From CAZMJG01 sp964576365 (GTDB lineage Bacteria > Patescibacteriota > Microgenomatia > UBA1406 > GWC2-37-13), in the NCBI GenBank assembly GCA_964576365.1, contig CAZNUT010000013.1, positions 1 through 28,980 on the forward strand: a stretch of 28,980 nucleotides of DNA, read 5' to 3'. Made by a program: the position numbers and the translations under genes. Shown here one piece after another: positions 7,278 through 14,779 of this stretch. The notes under the pieces were generated by a model that did not search any database, was not told the origin of the DNA, and was given only the letters and a program-made list of their open reading frames with translations. How positions within the stretch are numbered: the stretch's first letter is position 1; the number at the start of each line of letters is the position of its first letter.

Positions 7278-8501
7278 TTATACGCTTTTGAGCGCTTTTT
7301 GCACCGCTTGCTTTTCATCCCAGGGATATTCTTTTTTTCCTCGACACAGACTTTGTTCATGTCCTTTGCCTGTGGAGATGATAATGTCTCCTTTTTTTGC
7401 AACTGAAACGGCTTTGATTATGGCTTGTTGCCTGTCAACACAGGTTGTATATGTTTTTGCCATACCTTTAAACTGAGAAAAATCAACAAATTGAAGCTGG
7501 TGTTTTTTTAATCCATCAGCGATTTGCTCAAAGATGTGCTCTGGATCTTCAGTGCGATAATCTTCTTCGGTCAGAATCACCACATCCGCCACCTTTCCAC
7601 TTTCACTACCCATCAAGGGGCGCTTTGTATCATCTCGAAATGCTGCTGCTCCAAAAATATGGATGATTCTTCTGTTTGGATAATTTTTTTTGACACTTGC
7701 AAGAGCCTCTTTAATTGCGTTTGGCGTATGAGCAAAATCGACAATAAAGGTAAACTCCTTATCATAAACAACTTCCATACGCCCGACCGGCGATTTAAAT
7801 GATTTTATGGCTCTCAGTATGTCTAAGTCAGACAAGCCTAATGTTGAACATACCACATATGCAGCGAGAAAATTGAATCGATTAAATGAAGCAAGAGTAA
7901 GTTGAGCCATCTGCTCAATATCCTGGTGGAATTCGGCTTCTACGCTCAATCCGTATGTCAGCACCTTTTTATCACCAAATATCCTCCTAAGCTCGTCATA
8001 TGACCTGTCATCTCGATTTATCACTCTTGTTTTTGCCTTTGTGAGAAGTCGACTTTTTGCCTCTACATACCGCTTGTATGTTTTGTGATATTGTAAATGT
8101 TCATGGGTGATATTAGTTATTAAACCAATCTCAAATGGTATTCCCCATACGCGGTGCTGATCCAACGCATGAGAAGTAGTTTCAAGGATAAAATACTCAT
8201 CGCCTGCAGCCACAGACAGAGCAAGATATTTTTGCACGTCAAATGGTGAAGGTGTTGTGACATGAAAACCAGTATTGTATTCCCGCCCAGCAATGACAGC
8301 AGAGACAGTAGATATCATCGATACTTTTTTACCCGAGGACTTCAAAATATGATAAATAAGCGAGGTTGTCGTCGTTTTACCATCTGTACCTGTGACACCA
8401 ATCACTTTTAGTTTTTTGCCGGGAAAACCATACCAGACAGCAGCAATGACAGCGAGTAAAAAATGATATATGTTTTTGATTGCCTGCAAATCAAACTCCA
8501 T
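7278..8501 (-). CDS. murE: Mur ligase, MurE-type (UDP-MurNAc-dipeptide:amino acid ligase), short form
   Basis: 407 residues, about 80-90 shorter than typical MurE because the N-terminal UDP-binding domain is missing; the protein opens with YHFLLAVIAAVWYGFPGKKL directly before the ATPase domain. Visible: P-loop GVTGTDGKTTTT (35-46), ETTSHALDQHR, the Lys of YVEAK (149) that is carbamylated in Mur ligases, SFNRFNFLAA (205-214), DFAHTP (255-260) and the final STGKGHE. Two signatures deviate: DHLDYH reads EHLQYH (134-139), and the amino-acid specificity motif DNPR of meso-diaminopimelate enzymes reads EDYR (313-316, in TEEDYRTEDP). The third residue of the stem peptide therefore cannot be predicted. 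It is the first gene of the murE-pgeF-murC-murB set, divergent from the protease gene. Confidence 0.88.
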   Translation of the reverse strand: MEFDLQAIKNIYHFLLAVIAAVWYGFPGKKLKVIGVTGTDGKTTTTSLIYHILKSSGKKVSMISTVSAVIAGREYNTGFHVTTPSPFDVQKYLALSVAAGDEYFILETTSHALDQHRVWGIPFEIGLITNITHEHLQYHKTYKRYVEAKSRLLTKAKTRVINRDDRSYDELRRIFGDKKVLTYGLSVEAEFHQDIEQMAQLTLASFNRFNFLAAYVVCSTLGLSDLDILRAIKSFKSPVGRMEVVYDKEFTFIVDFAHTPNAIKEALASVKKNYPNRRIIHIFGAAAFRDDTKRPLMGSESGKVADVVILTEEDYRTEDPEHIFEQIADGLKKHQLQFVDFSQFKGMAKTYTTCVDRQQAIIKAVSVAKKGDIIISTGKGHEQSLCRGKKEYPWDEKQAVQKALKSV

Positions 8502-8506
8502 GATTT

Positions 8507-8512
8507 ATTATA
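8507..8512 (-). promoter_or_regulatory. murE -10 box, leaderless geometry
   Basis: TATAAT on the minus strand (8512-8507) ends 5 nt before the murE ATG at 8501, so the transcript would begin at the start codon. The -35 region is weak. No Shine-Dalgarno is present. Confidence 0.5.
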
Positions 8513-8552
8513 GCCGATAAGATATTTTCTGCGAGCAATAATTGATATATTT

Positions 8553-8561
8553 TGATATAAT
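8553..8561 (+). promoter_or_regulatory. Extended -10 promoter of the secreted protease gene
   Basis: TGATATAAT (8553-8561) is a perfect extended -10. The expected transcription start near 8568 lies downstream of the first in-frame ATG (8542) and upstream of the ATG at 8587, which supports 8587 as the true start with a leader of about 19 nt and no Shine-Dalgarno. The same nine bases occur before the gene at 10544. Confidence 0.6.
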
Positions 8562-8586
8562 AAGAATAATTTATAAATGCATTAGT

Positions 8587-10299
8587 ATGAAAGATAGATT
8601 AAGAAGAAAAATTGCGCCATGGCTTCTTGCCGCTGGTCTTATTGTAGGCGGAGAAACTATAAAAACCCCAAACGCTGCTGCCAATCCAGCTGGACAAGAC
8701 GTGCCGTCCATCTTTGGCGGAAGAGATGCGACTGAAGAAAAAATACCTTATCTAGTCGCTCAATTGATACAAAACGCAAAAGGTGAAAACGAATTCGGTT
8801 GCAGTGGAACGCTAATAGAACCGGATATTGTTGCAACAGCCGCTCACTGTTTATACGAACAGGAGGCAGGAGCAAATCAGAAACTCCTGACTTTTGTCAA
8901 CAATACTGCTCCTGGACTAATCAAAACTCAGCCAGATGAAGGAAACTATAGAGAAAGTGGTGTGAAAGCTATCATTCTCGATAAAAACTATAAAGAGGAT
9001 GGCTTGAAAGGATCATACTACCATGAAGGAAATGACGTGGCTATTGTATGTCTAAATCAACCTATTGGTGAACAGTCTGAAACGATTCGACTCCCTGAAG
9101 CAGGGGATATACCTCCATCATCTGAACCTCTTACTCTCACCGTAGCCGGGTTTGGTAACACTTCCGAATCCAATATGCCATTTCCAGAATTTATGCCGAA
9201 AGCAGCACAGATGGCTCTTATCCCTCGCATTCCTGTCACCATGCCTGCAGACTCACCAGATATCGATCCCGCCGTGCAATTATTTGGAACTGATACATTT
9301 CATTTGGATGACGACAAGCCTAAATTGGGTGGCGGAGATAGTGGTGGCCCAATAGTAATACAAAATGCTCTCGGCGAATGGGTATTGGCTGGCAATAATC
9401 AATTTATAAATCCTGTCAAACACATAAGTGGTGGAAGCAATCTCGGCTTCATGCCTCTTCTGGAGTGGTATCGCCAGGCTGCAGCACAATGTGCACAACT
9501 CCCCTCACGAGAATATCCGCCAGCAACAGTTCATACTCAACGTATCCAACCATCATTAGATACTCGTTATCTTTCGACAGGATATCGAAGCTATGCAATT
9601 CCAGTAGCTCAATCAATACAATTTGTATATGAAGCCTACATAACACAAGCTGCGATAGCTCCGACTCAACCTGTTACTGTCACCGAAATGGCCTACCAGG
9701 TACAGATAGAAGGTTGTGGATATGGGGATGATGCAAACCCACCAACACAAAATATCAAGAAAACAACGCCAGGAAAAATTCCATTTTTAAATAGAGACAC
9801 ATTATCCGTTGAATTGGATGATTGCGCCACAAATCAAAATCCTTTTGAACCGGGAGATGCGATGACAATCACCGTCAATGCAGCTCCTATAGCAATGCTC
9901 ACTTGGGGTCCAAATGGAGAAAACTCGATCAAAAAACAACTAGTAGATTCAAACGATCCTGATGTTGCCGCTCTAAGAAGAGCGAACACACAGGTATATA
10001 CACCCATCAATCTACCTGAACTGGTACCTCAATCACTCGGAACCGAACCAACTGCAATATATACATTCACAGACCAGGAAGGTTTGCAACATCTTGTATA
10101 TGCTGCACGAGGAGAAAATGATAATCTTGTATTGCTCGGAGAAGAACCTCAGGGAAAACTCTTTTTTGTCATAAAACCTGATGGAAGTATTGCGGGGCTG
10201 CGTACCCTCCAAGATACAAATAACATACACAAACTTGCAGAAATACCTGAATATTTTACGCCTCAAAACCACTCCTATTTACCACAAATTTCACGGTAA
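8587..10299 (+). CDS. Secreted trypsin-like serine protease (S1 family) with C-terminal beta-rich region
   Basis: 570 residues from the ATG at 8587 (15 further in-frame codons upstream lie before the promoter). Signal peptide: basic KDRLRRK, hydrophobic APWLLAAGLIVGG, then NAAANP as likely cleavage site. The S1 domain (about 42-310) has IFGG at 42-45 like the IVGG neo-N-terminus of trypsins, Cys72 and Cys88 placed like the conserved 42-58 disulfide, and the triad His87 (TAAHC), Asp150 (NDVAIV) and Ser252 (GGGDSGGP), with Asp251 available to bind the free N-terminus. The residue six before Ser252, which sets P1 preference in trypsin, is Lys246. About 240 further residues are beta-rich with two Cys and unknown. 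The gene interrupts the dcw cluster together with the next one. Role likely extracellular or at the surface; substrate unknown. Confidence 0.88.
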   Translation: MKDRLRRKIAPWLLAAGLIVGGETIKTPNAAANPAGQDVPSIFGGRDATEEKIPYLVAQLIQNAKGENEFGCSGTLIEPDIVATAAHCLYEQEAGANQKLLTFVNNTAPGLIKTQPDEGNYRESGVKAIILDKNYKEDGLKGSYYHEGNDVAIVCLNQPIGEQSETIRLPEAGDIPPSSEPLTLTVAGFGNTSESNMPFPEFMPKAAQMALIPRIPVTMPADSPDIDPAVQLFGTDTFHLDDDKPKLGGGDSGGPIVIQNALGEWVLAGNNQFINPVKHISGGSNLGFMPLLEWYRQAAAQCAQLPSREYPPATVHTQRIQPSLDTRYLSTGYRSYAIPVAQSIQFVYEAYITQAAIAPTQPVTVTEMAYQVQIEGCGYGDDANPPTQNIKKTTPGKIPFLNRDTLSVELDDCATNQNPFEPGDAMTITVNAAPIAMLTWGPNGENSIKKQLVDSNDPDVAALRRANTQVYTPINLPELVPQSLGTEPTAIYTFTDQEGLQHLVYAARGENDNLVLLGEEPQGKLFFVIKPDGSIAGLRTLQDTNNIHKLAEIPEYFTPQNHSYLPQISR

Positions 10300-10543
10300 A
10301 AACATTTTCCACACTCTCGAATTGTCATAATTTTCAATGTATATTAAAAATATATACAAAAAGTCCAGGTTCATAAAAAAAGTCTTTTTTTTGTCTAAGC
10401 ACAATCGGAATCGAAATTCAATAAGTTAGCTATTTTTCTTTTTTCGCAAAAACATGAGAACATACCACAACATTCTGCAGGCGTTATAACATGTAATAAA
10501 TATATCAAACTATGATATAATATATACATTATTTTTATATATC
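10300..10543 (+). other. AT-rich intergenic region with inverted repeat
   Basis: This 244-nt spacer holds no gene. TGTATAT at 10338-10344 and ATATACA at 10352-10358 form a 7-bp inverted repeat, and a run of A then T surrounds AGTC near 10374-10392. It could end the protease transcript, but there is no GC-rich stem followed by a T tract, so I do not call it an intrinsic terminator. Confidence 0.3.
10513..10521 (+). promoter_or_regulatory. Extended -10 promoter of the SdrD_B-like gene
   Basis: TGATATAAT (10513-10521) is again a perfect extended -10, identical to the one before the protease gene. Transcription would start near 10528, giving a leader of about 16 nt before the ATG at 10544 without Shine-Dalgarno. 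Confidence 0.6.
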
Positions 10544-11383
10544 ATGAACAAACTCAACCAGATCACACTTTTCACAAAAAATCACATTTATATTTTGGGC
10601 ACAATCGTGATATTGAGCATCGCAACAACTTCCTACGCATTCTACGGATCAAATTTGCAGCACAAAAGCGAAAATCAGCAGATTACAAAAGTAGTAACAA
10701 AAGTAACTTCTAAGCCCACACCTATTACACCGACACAAATCGCTTCCCCTACTTCACTCCCTCCCACTTTTACACCCACCCCCGCAACGCCTTCACTATT
10801 CACTGTTATGATCGGAGTTTACGATTTTTCAAAAGGCAGGACAACTGACCGCATACTCCATATGCCTGTCAAACTCTACAAGTCGGATGGTACATTCATT
10901 GGAGAAAAAATACCAAACGAATATACTCGAAATGGGCCTGTAGGCACTGGAGGAAATGCTGAATTTCAAATACCCTACGGCTCATACAAAGCTGTTGCAG
11001 AAGGAGATGCAAAAAAAGGAGATGTGAGTTTTACCATCGATTCTGCTTCTGACGATATAGGTTACACAATATACCTAAAAGCAAGCGCAATAAAAATCAC
11101 TGGCAAATACTTCCTAGACTCAAATAAAAATACACAGTATGACCAGGGAGAAACTACATTTGCAGATAAAAAAGTTTATGCAATTGTAGATACGGAAGGC
11201 AAACTCTATACTGCCTTTGAGACTAAAACCGACGGAAATGGATATTTTGAAATGTACCCAGGTATTTTTGGAAAATACCTCATCACGGGCGAACAGGTTA
11301 ATTCGTATAAAGCATCACCAGAGAATTGGATCGAACTGAGCGGAGCACGAACTGTAGAACGCAATGTATACGTCTGGGAATAA
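10544..11383 (+). CDS. Membrane-anchored surface protein with SdrD_B / Cna-B-like domain
   Basis: 279 residues. A short basic N-terminus is followed by one membrane segment (about 14-33, IYILGTIVILSIATTSYAFY), then a Thr/Pro-rich linker (about 55-85, with PTQIASPTSLPPTFTPTP) as found in wall-spanning stalks. Two beta modules follow: residues 86-180 with MPVKLYKSDG and YGSYKAVAEG, and residues 182-260 with ITGKYFLDSNKNTQYDQGE and TKTDGNGYFEM, the pattern of SdrD_B/Cna-B prealbumin-like repeats, whose Asp-rich loop may bind calcium. No LPXTG or other sorting signal is visible, so it stays anchored by the N-terminal helix. It follows the protease on the same strand but has its own promoter, and it ends 3 nt from the convergent ftsI stop. 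Confidence 0.75.
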   Translation: MNKLNQITLFTKNHIYILGTIVILSIATTSYAFYGSNLQHKSENQQITKVVTKVTSKPTPITPTQIASPTSLPPTFTPTPATPSLFTVMIGVYDFSKGRTTDRILHMPVKLYKSDGTFIGEKIPNEYTRNGPVGTGGNAEFQIPYGSYKAVAEGDAKKGDVSFTIDSASDDIGYTIYLKASAIKITGKYFLDSNKNTQYDQGETTFADKKVYAIVDTEGKLYTAFETKTDGNGYFEMYPGIFGKYLITGEQVNSYKASPENWIELSGARTVERNVYVWE

Positions 11384-11386
11384 CTA

Positions 11387-13045
11387 TTAATTAGGAGGAA
11401 TGTTGTAGTACACGAGAATGTCACGAGCAATATCAAAAAATATTGGCGCCGCTGTTTCCGATCCCCAGCTTGAAGCTTCGGGCTGATTGATGACTACCAG
11501 CATCAAAAAAGCAGGTTTTTGAGCAGGAGCAAATCCTATAAACGATGCTACGGTTTTTGAAGAATCATACGATCCTTCCAGCGCGATCTGAGCCGTGCCT
11601 GTTTTACCGCCAAATGTGTATCCTTTTGGAATATCCCATTTTGCTTCTGCATGAGAGACAGTCGAAACCAACATTTTCTTCATGATATCTGAAGTGCGTT
11701 TTGAAATCACCTGCCGCTCCACCATAGGCTCTCTTAATTTGGTATGCCCATCCATATCTTCGACACCTCTCACCACATATGGACGCATCAAATAACCACC
11801 ATTAATAAGTGAAGCAAAAGCCCGCACCAGTTGAAGACCAGTGACAGAGATGCCTTGACCAAATGTCATCGTCGCAGCATCGATAGGATACCATGTGTCA
11901 AGACTTTTGACCTGTCCCGAAGCTTCGCCCTGTAAATCAATATCAGTTTTTTTGCCAAACCCGTAATCTTTAATTGCCCGCGCCAGTGCTTTTTTACCAA
12001 GCAATTCACCAGTCCGAACCATACCTACATTGGAAGATTTTTCCAATACACGAGTGAAGGTTATGGGTCCTTCATATTTATCATTCCAATTGCGTATTCG
12101 ATATTCTCCTACAGTAACAGAGCCCTCTTCATTGAAAATTCCATCAGGCTTCACTTTTTTATTCTCAATCGCTGCAGCCATCACAAGAGGTTTAAAAGTA
12201 GAACCAGGCTCATACTCGCTGGATATGATCCATGGTTTAAAAATCTCTTCTGTAAAACTACCATATGTGGCAGGATCATAATCTGGCAAGCAAGACAACG
12301 CAAGTATTTCCATGGTAAACGGCTCAACAGCGATGACGCAACCAGAGCGCGCCTTAAAACGATCTACTCCATCCCGCAAATGTTTTTTTGCAATAAGCTG
12401 TACGTTATTATCAATTGTCAAAAGCAGATTTCGCCCATCCTCAGCTTCAACCCGTTGTTGCAAGCCGAAAAAAATAGGACGATTCAGGAGGTCTCTCTCT
12501 GATTTTAAAAGACCGGGCAACCCCGCCAGCTCCTGATCATAATACCCTTCAACGCCGAAATATCCAGTATCATCACCTTCATCATCTTTTCCCACAAATC
12601 CGATAAGGTGCGCCGCCAAAGATGATTCGGGATAATATCTTGTATATTTTTCATCAAACCCAAGTCCTTTTAAATGCAATGTTTCGATCTGTTCTTTTGT
12701 TTCTTTTGTCAAATTATCCTTAATCGAAACCCATACTTTTGTCTTGTCAAGTCTAGCCGAAATCGTGCTTTCTCCTAAACGAAGTATCTCATCGAGCTTG
12801 TGTGCGTAATATGATACGTCATCAATATACTTCGGCTCTGCAAAAAGCTGATAGCTAGCTCTATTTATTGCCAACACCTCTCGGTTTCTATCTAAAATCT
12901 TCCCTCGAGAAGGTTCGATATGAGATGTGCGGGTATAGTCGGCGTCATAAGAGCGCTGATTTAAAACCTGAATAAAAAAAAGCCTAACAATAAGGAGACA
13001 AAAAAAAGCTATAAAAAAAAGAAACAGAACTCGCAATCTATTCAT
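11387..13045 (-). CDS. ftsI: Class B penicillin-binding protein, septal transpeptidase (FtsI/PBP3)
   Basis: 552 residues. One N-terminal membrane segment (about 6-27), a pedestal domain starting with the SRGKILDRN motif (46-54), then the transpeptidase domain with the three active-site motifs: SxxK at Ser282-Lys285 (EPGSTFKPL), SxN at 337-339 (KSSN) and KTG at 481-483 (GGKTGTAQ). It crosslinks peptidoglycan at the division septum, normally together with FtsW, which is not in this window. There is no PASTA domain. Its ATG overlaps the ftsL stop by 4 nt (ATGA). It is the last gene of the mraZ-rsmH-ftsL-ftsI operon. Position in the dcw cluster favours FtsI over an elongation PBP2. Confidence 0.92.
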   Translation of the reverse strand: MNRLRVLFLFFIAFFCLLIVRLFFIQVLNQRSYDADYTRTSHIEPSRGKILDRNREVLAINRASYQLFAEPKYIDDVSYYAHKLDEILRLGESTISARLDKTKVWVSIKDNLTKETKEQIETLHLKGLGFDEKYTRYYPESSLAAHLIGFVGKDDEGDDTGYFGVEGYYDQELAGLPGLLKSERDLLNRPIFFGLQQRVEAEDGRNLLLTIDNNVQLIAKKHLRDGVDRFKARSGCVIAVEPFTMEILALSCLPDYDPATYGSFTEEIFKPWIISSEYEPGSTFKPLVMAAAIENKKVKPDGIFNEEGSVTVGEYRIRNWNDKYEGPITFTRVLEKSSNVGMVRTGELLGKKALARAIKDYGFGKKTDIDLQGEASGQVKSLDTWYPIDAATMTFGQGISVTGLQLVRAFASLINGGYLMRPYVVRGVEDMDGHTKLREPMVERQVISKRTSDIMKKMLVSTVSHAEAKWDIPKGYTFGGKTGTAQIALEGSYDSSKTVASFIGFAPAQKPAFLMLVVINQPEASSWGSETAAPIFFDIARDILVYYNIPPN

Positions 13046-13317
13046 GGTTGATATGCGTATTGTGGGTTTTCTATGTGCAAAGGAGCACCATATGTACCAA
13101 ATCCTAGACGCGCTGCTGCAGAAGCTGTTTTGTCTATCCCTTCAATTCCCTGCAATTTTGCTTCAAGCTCAATATTTGATTTTTCCATTTTCTCAAGTGC
13201 GCTTTCATAGGTACTGATTTTATCATTTAATCCAATACCCTGGTAAAAAACCCAGATATTTAACACCACAAGAATACTCAAAAATGAAATAAATAGTGTT
13301 TGAAATGATGGTTTCAT
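13042..13317 (-). CDS. ftsL: FtsL-like cell division protein
   Basis: 91 residues with one membrane segment (about 7-27) and a following helix rich in Glu, Lys and Leu (TYESALEKMEKSNIELEAKL) that would form a coiled coil, then a short tail. This small bitopic layout, exactly between rsmH and ftsI with 4-nt overlaps on both sides, is that of FtsL (or DivIC/FtsB-like) proteins, which recruit FtsI/FtsW to the septum. The sequence itself is too divergent to prove the family, so the name rests mainly on gene order and topology. Confidence 0.7.
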   Translation of the reverse strand: MKPSFQTLFISFLSILVVLNIWVFYQGIGLNDKISTYESALEKMEKSNIELEAKLQGIEGIDKTASAAARLGFGTYGAPLHIENPQYAYQP

Positions 13318-14117
13318 ATTTTTTCTAAAATTCTCAGATGAGCTGATCGTTCGAAATTCATCAACTTTCTCTGAATTGACTGCCCTCCAATTAGCTTGAC
13401 TTGCGAACCTTCACGTTTTGAAAACAATTTCACCCTTCTGTCTTCGAGTGAATGAAATGTGATAATAACCATTCTTTTGCCGGGCTCTAAAAGTCCAACT
13501 CCTTCATGCATGCCACTTTCGAGAGCTTCCATTTCGTTATTCACTACAATGCGAAGCGCTTGAAAATAGCGAGCATATTTTGTTGGCGGGATGACATTTT
13601 TCATATGTGCAACCAAGCTCAGCCTCTCTTTTTTTCGCTGTTTTGCGATAGCAATAGCGATCTTTTTCGCGTCTTCATCTTCTGCATACGTCATAAAGAT
13701 GTCGGTTAACTCCTCAATTGATGCCCTATTTAGCCATTCAGCTGCCGAAATACCTTTCCCAGGATTTATGCGCATATCCAATTCGTCATCGTCTTGTTGA
13801 TATGAAAAACCTCTTTTGCTTTTGATCATTTGCTCCATTGACAAACCCAAATCAAGCAAAATACCATCAACTTTTTCTAAACCATTTTCAATTGCTAACG
13901 TGCGGATGTTGGCAAACGATCCCTGTACAACATGCTTACCCTGCAATACATGCTTTTGTACTTGCTCTGGATCAAGATCGATACCAAGTACTTTTCCACC
14001 TCTTTTGGCTATTTCGTCTGCATGTCCTCCTTCACCATACGTACCGTCAATATAATTGCCTCCTGCTATGACCTGAAGAGCATCTATTGCTTCTTTTGCA
14101 AAAACAGAGGTATGCAT
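13314..14117 (-). CDS. rsmH: 16S rRNA (cytosine(1402)-N4)-methyltransferase (RsmH/MraW)
   Basis: 267 residues from the ATG at 14117. The frame is open 20 codons further, but MHTSVFAKEAID is the usual start of RsmH and the ATG follows the mraZ stop by 1 nt (TAATATG), so re-initiation is likely. Visible: SAM-binding YIDGTYGEGGHADEI (22-36) and VLGIDLDPEQ (43-52), ILLDLGLSMEQM, the helical insertion, and the C-terminal GLLEPGKRMVIITFHSLEDRRVK signature. The enzyme methylates C1402 in the ribosomal P site; it is a constant dcw member without a known wall function. Its end overlaps ftsL by 4 nt. Confidence 0.95.
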   Translation of the reverse strand: MHTSVFAKEAIDALQVIAGGNYIDGTYGEGGHADEIAKRGGKVLGIDLDPEQVQKHVLQGKHVVQGSFANIRTLAIENGLEKVDGILLDLGLSMEQMIKSKRGFSYQQDDDELDMRINPGKGISAAEWLNRASIEELTDIFMTYAEDEDAKKIAIAIAKQRKKERLSLVAHMKNVIPPTKYARYFQALRIVVNNEMEALESGMHEGVGLLEPGKRMVIITFHSLEDRRVKLFSKREGSQVKLIGGQSIQRKLMNFERSAHLRILEKI

Positions 14118-14118
14118 A

Positions 14119-14517
14119 TTACTCGTTAATAACACTATTGATATATGCATTCCACGCTTCTTTTTTCCATATTTCAAAATGATCTCCTACTCCTGCAATG
14201 ATCGCGGTACCGTCAAGCTTGACAAACTCTTTTAAACCTTTGGGTATCACCACGCGACCTTGTTCATCGATTGTGAGATACATAGCTGACGAAAAAAGAG
14301 CACGTCTTTTACCAATCTGTTCTTTGTCAAGAAGCGAAACTCCCATAAGATTTTGTGAACGTACTTCCCAGTCTGTTTTGTTGTAGCCTGCCAGACAGGT
14401 ATCAAATCCTTTCGTGATTACAAATTCAGTTCCGGCGAGTATGTCACGGATTTTTTTAGGAAGAGCTATGCGTCCTCCCGAAGTGACCGCAACTTCATAT
14501 TCACCAGAAAACACCAT
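14119..14517 (-). CDS. mraZ: Transcriptional regulator MraZ
   Basis: 132 residues from the ATG at 14517. An ATG two codons earlier (14523) is in frame, but it lies between the -10 box and the predicted transcription start, and MVFSGEYEV matches the usual MraZ beginning. Two AbrB-like halves are visible: GRIALPKKIRDIL and GRVVIPKGLKEF. MraZ forms ring-shaped oligomers, binds direct repeats in its own promoter and commonly represses the dcw operon. First gene of mraZ-rsmH-ftsL-ftsI. I found no GTGG-type MraZ boxes upstream; instead two TTGACT copies 18 bp apart and a CAGTCA/TGACTG inverted repeat (14566-14571, 14584-14589) occur there. Confidence 0.92.
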   Translation of the reverse strand: MVFSGEYEVAVTSGGRIALPKKIRDILAGTEFVITKGFDTCLAGYNKTDWEVRSQNLMGVSLLDKEQIGKRRALFSSAMYLTIDEQGRVVIPKGLKEFVKLDGTAIIAGVGDHFEIWKKEAWNAYINSVINE

Positions 14518-14525
14518 ATTCATCC

Positions 14526-14554
14526 ATTATCAGCCATTTTTATACCAAAGTCAA
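14526..14554 (-). promoter_or_regulatory. mraZ operon promoter (-35 TTGACT, 17 bp, -10 GATAAT)
   Basis: On the minus strand TTGACT (14554-14549) is followed after exactly 17 bp by GATAAT (14531-14526); each box differs from consensus by one base. Transcription should begin around 14519, directly at the ATG at 14517, so the operon mRNA would be leaderless and the earlier ATG at 14523 would not be transcribed. An alternative extended -10, TGGTATAAA (14547-14539), lies within the spacer. Confidence 0.6.
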
Positions 14555-14745
14555 GCAGATTTCAACAGTCAAATCAGAACAAATGACTGATAACAATACT
14601 TGATGAGACTTTCTTGCTAGAGATTTTTACCTTTCAGTTTCTTATGCTCATGGGAGGGAGGCAACTAATGGTTAAATCTTGCGTAATTTAGATAGATAAA
14701 TCGTTGAATGAAGTTATAAACTTGATGAACTGTCTACTTAGTAGC

Positions 14746-14754
14746 TGATATACT
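14746..14754 (+). promoter_or_regulatory. Possible extended -10 promoter of murJ
   Basis: TGATATACT (14746-14754) resembles an extended -10 with one mismatch and would start transcription near 14761, giving a leader of about 19 nt before the ATG at 14780. A TACAAT at 14765-14770 is an alternative -10. No convincing -35. Confidence 0.4.
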
Positions 14755-14779
14755 GGTTACTGATTACAATAGAGAAGTT

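Noticed and set aside
8542..8586. Upstream in-frame ATG of the protease gene
   Set aside because: The extended -10 at 8553-8561 lies after it, and the basic n-region of a signal peptide begins only at the ATG at 8587.
11393..11398. AGGAGG followed closely by ATG on the plus strand, looking like a ribosome binding site
   Set aside because: It is the reverse complement of the two Pro codons at the C-terminus of ftsI, and no plausible gene follows on the plus strand.
14652..14661. GGGAGGGAGG between mraZ and murJ, considered as a G-quadruplex, Shine-Dalgarno or MraZ box
   Set aside because: Only three short G runs of three, three and two, no start codon at the right distance with an open frame, and no GTGG repeat pattern.
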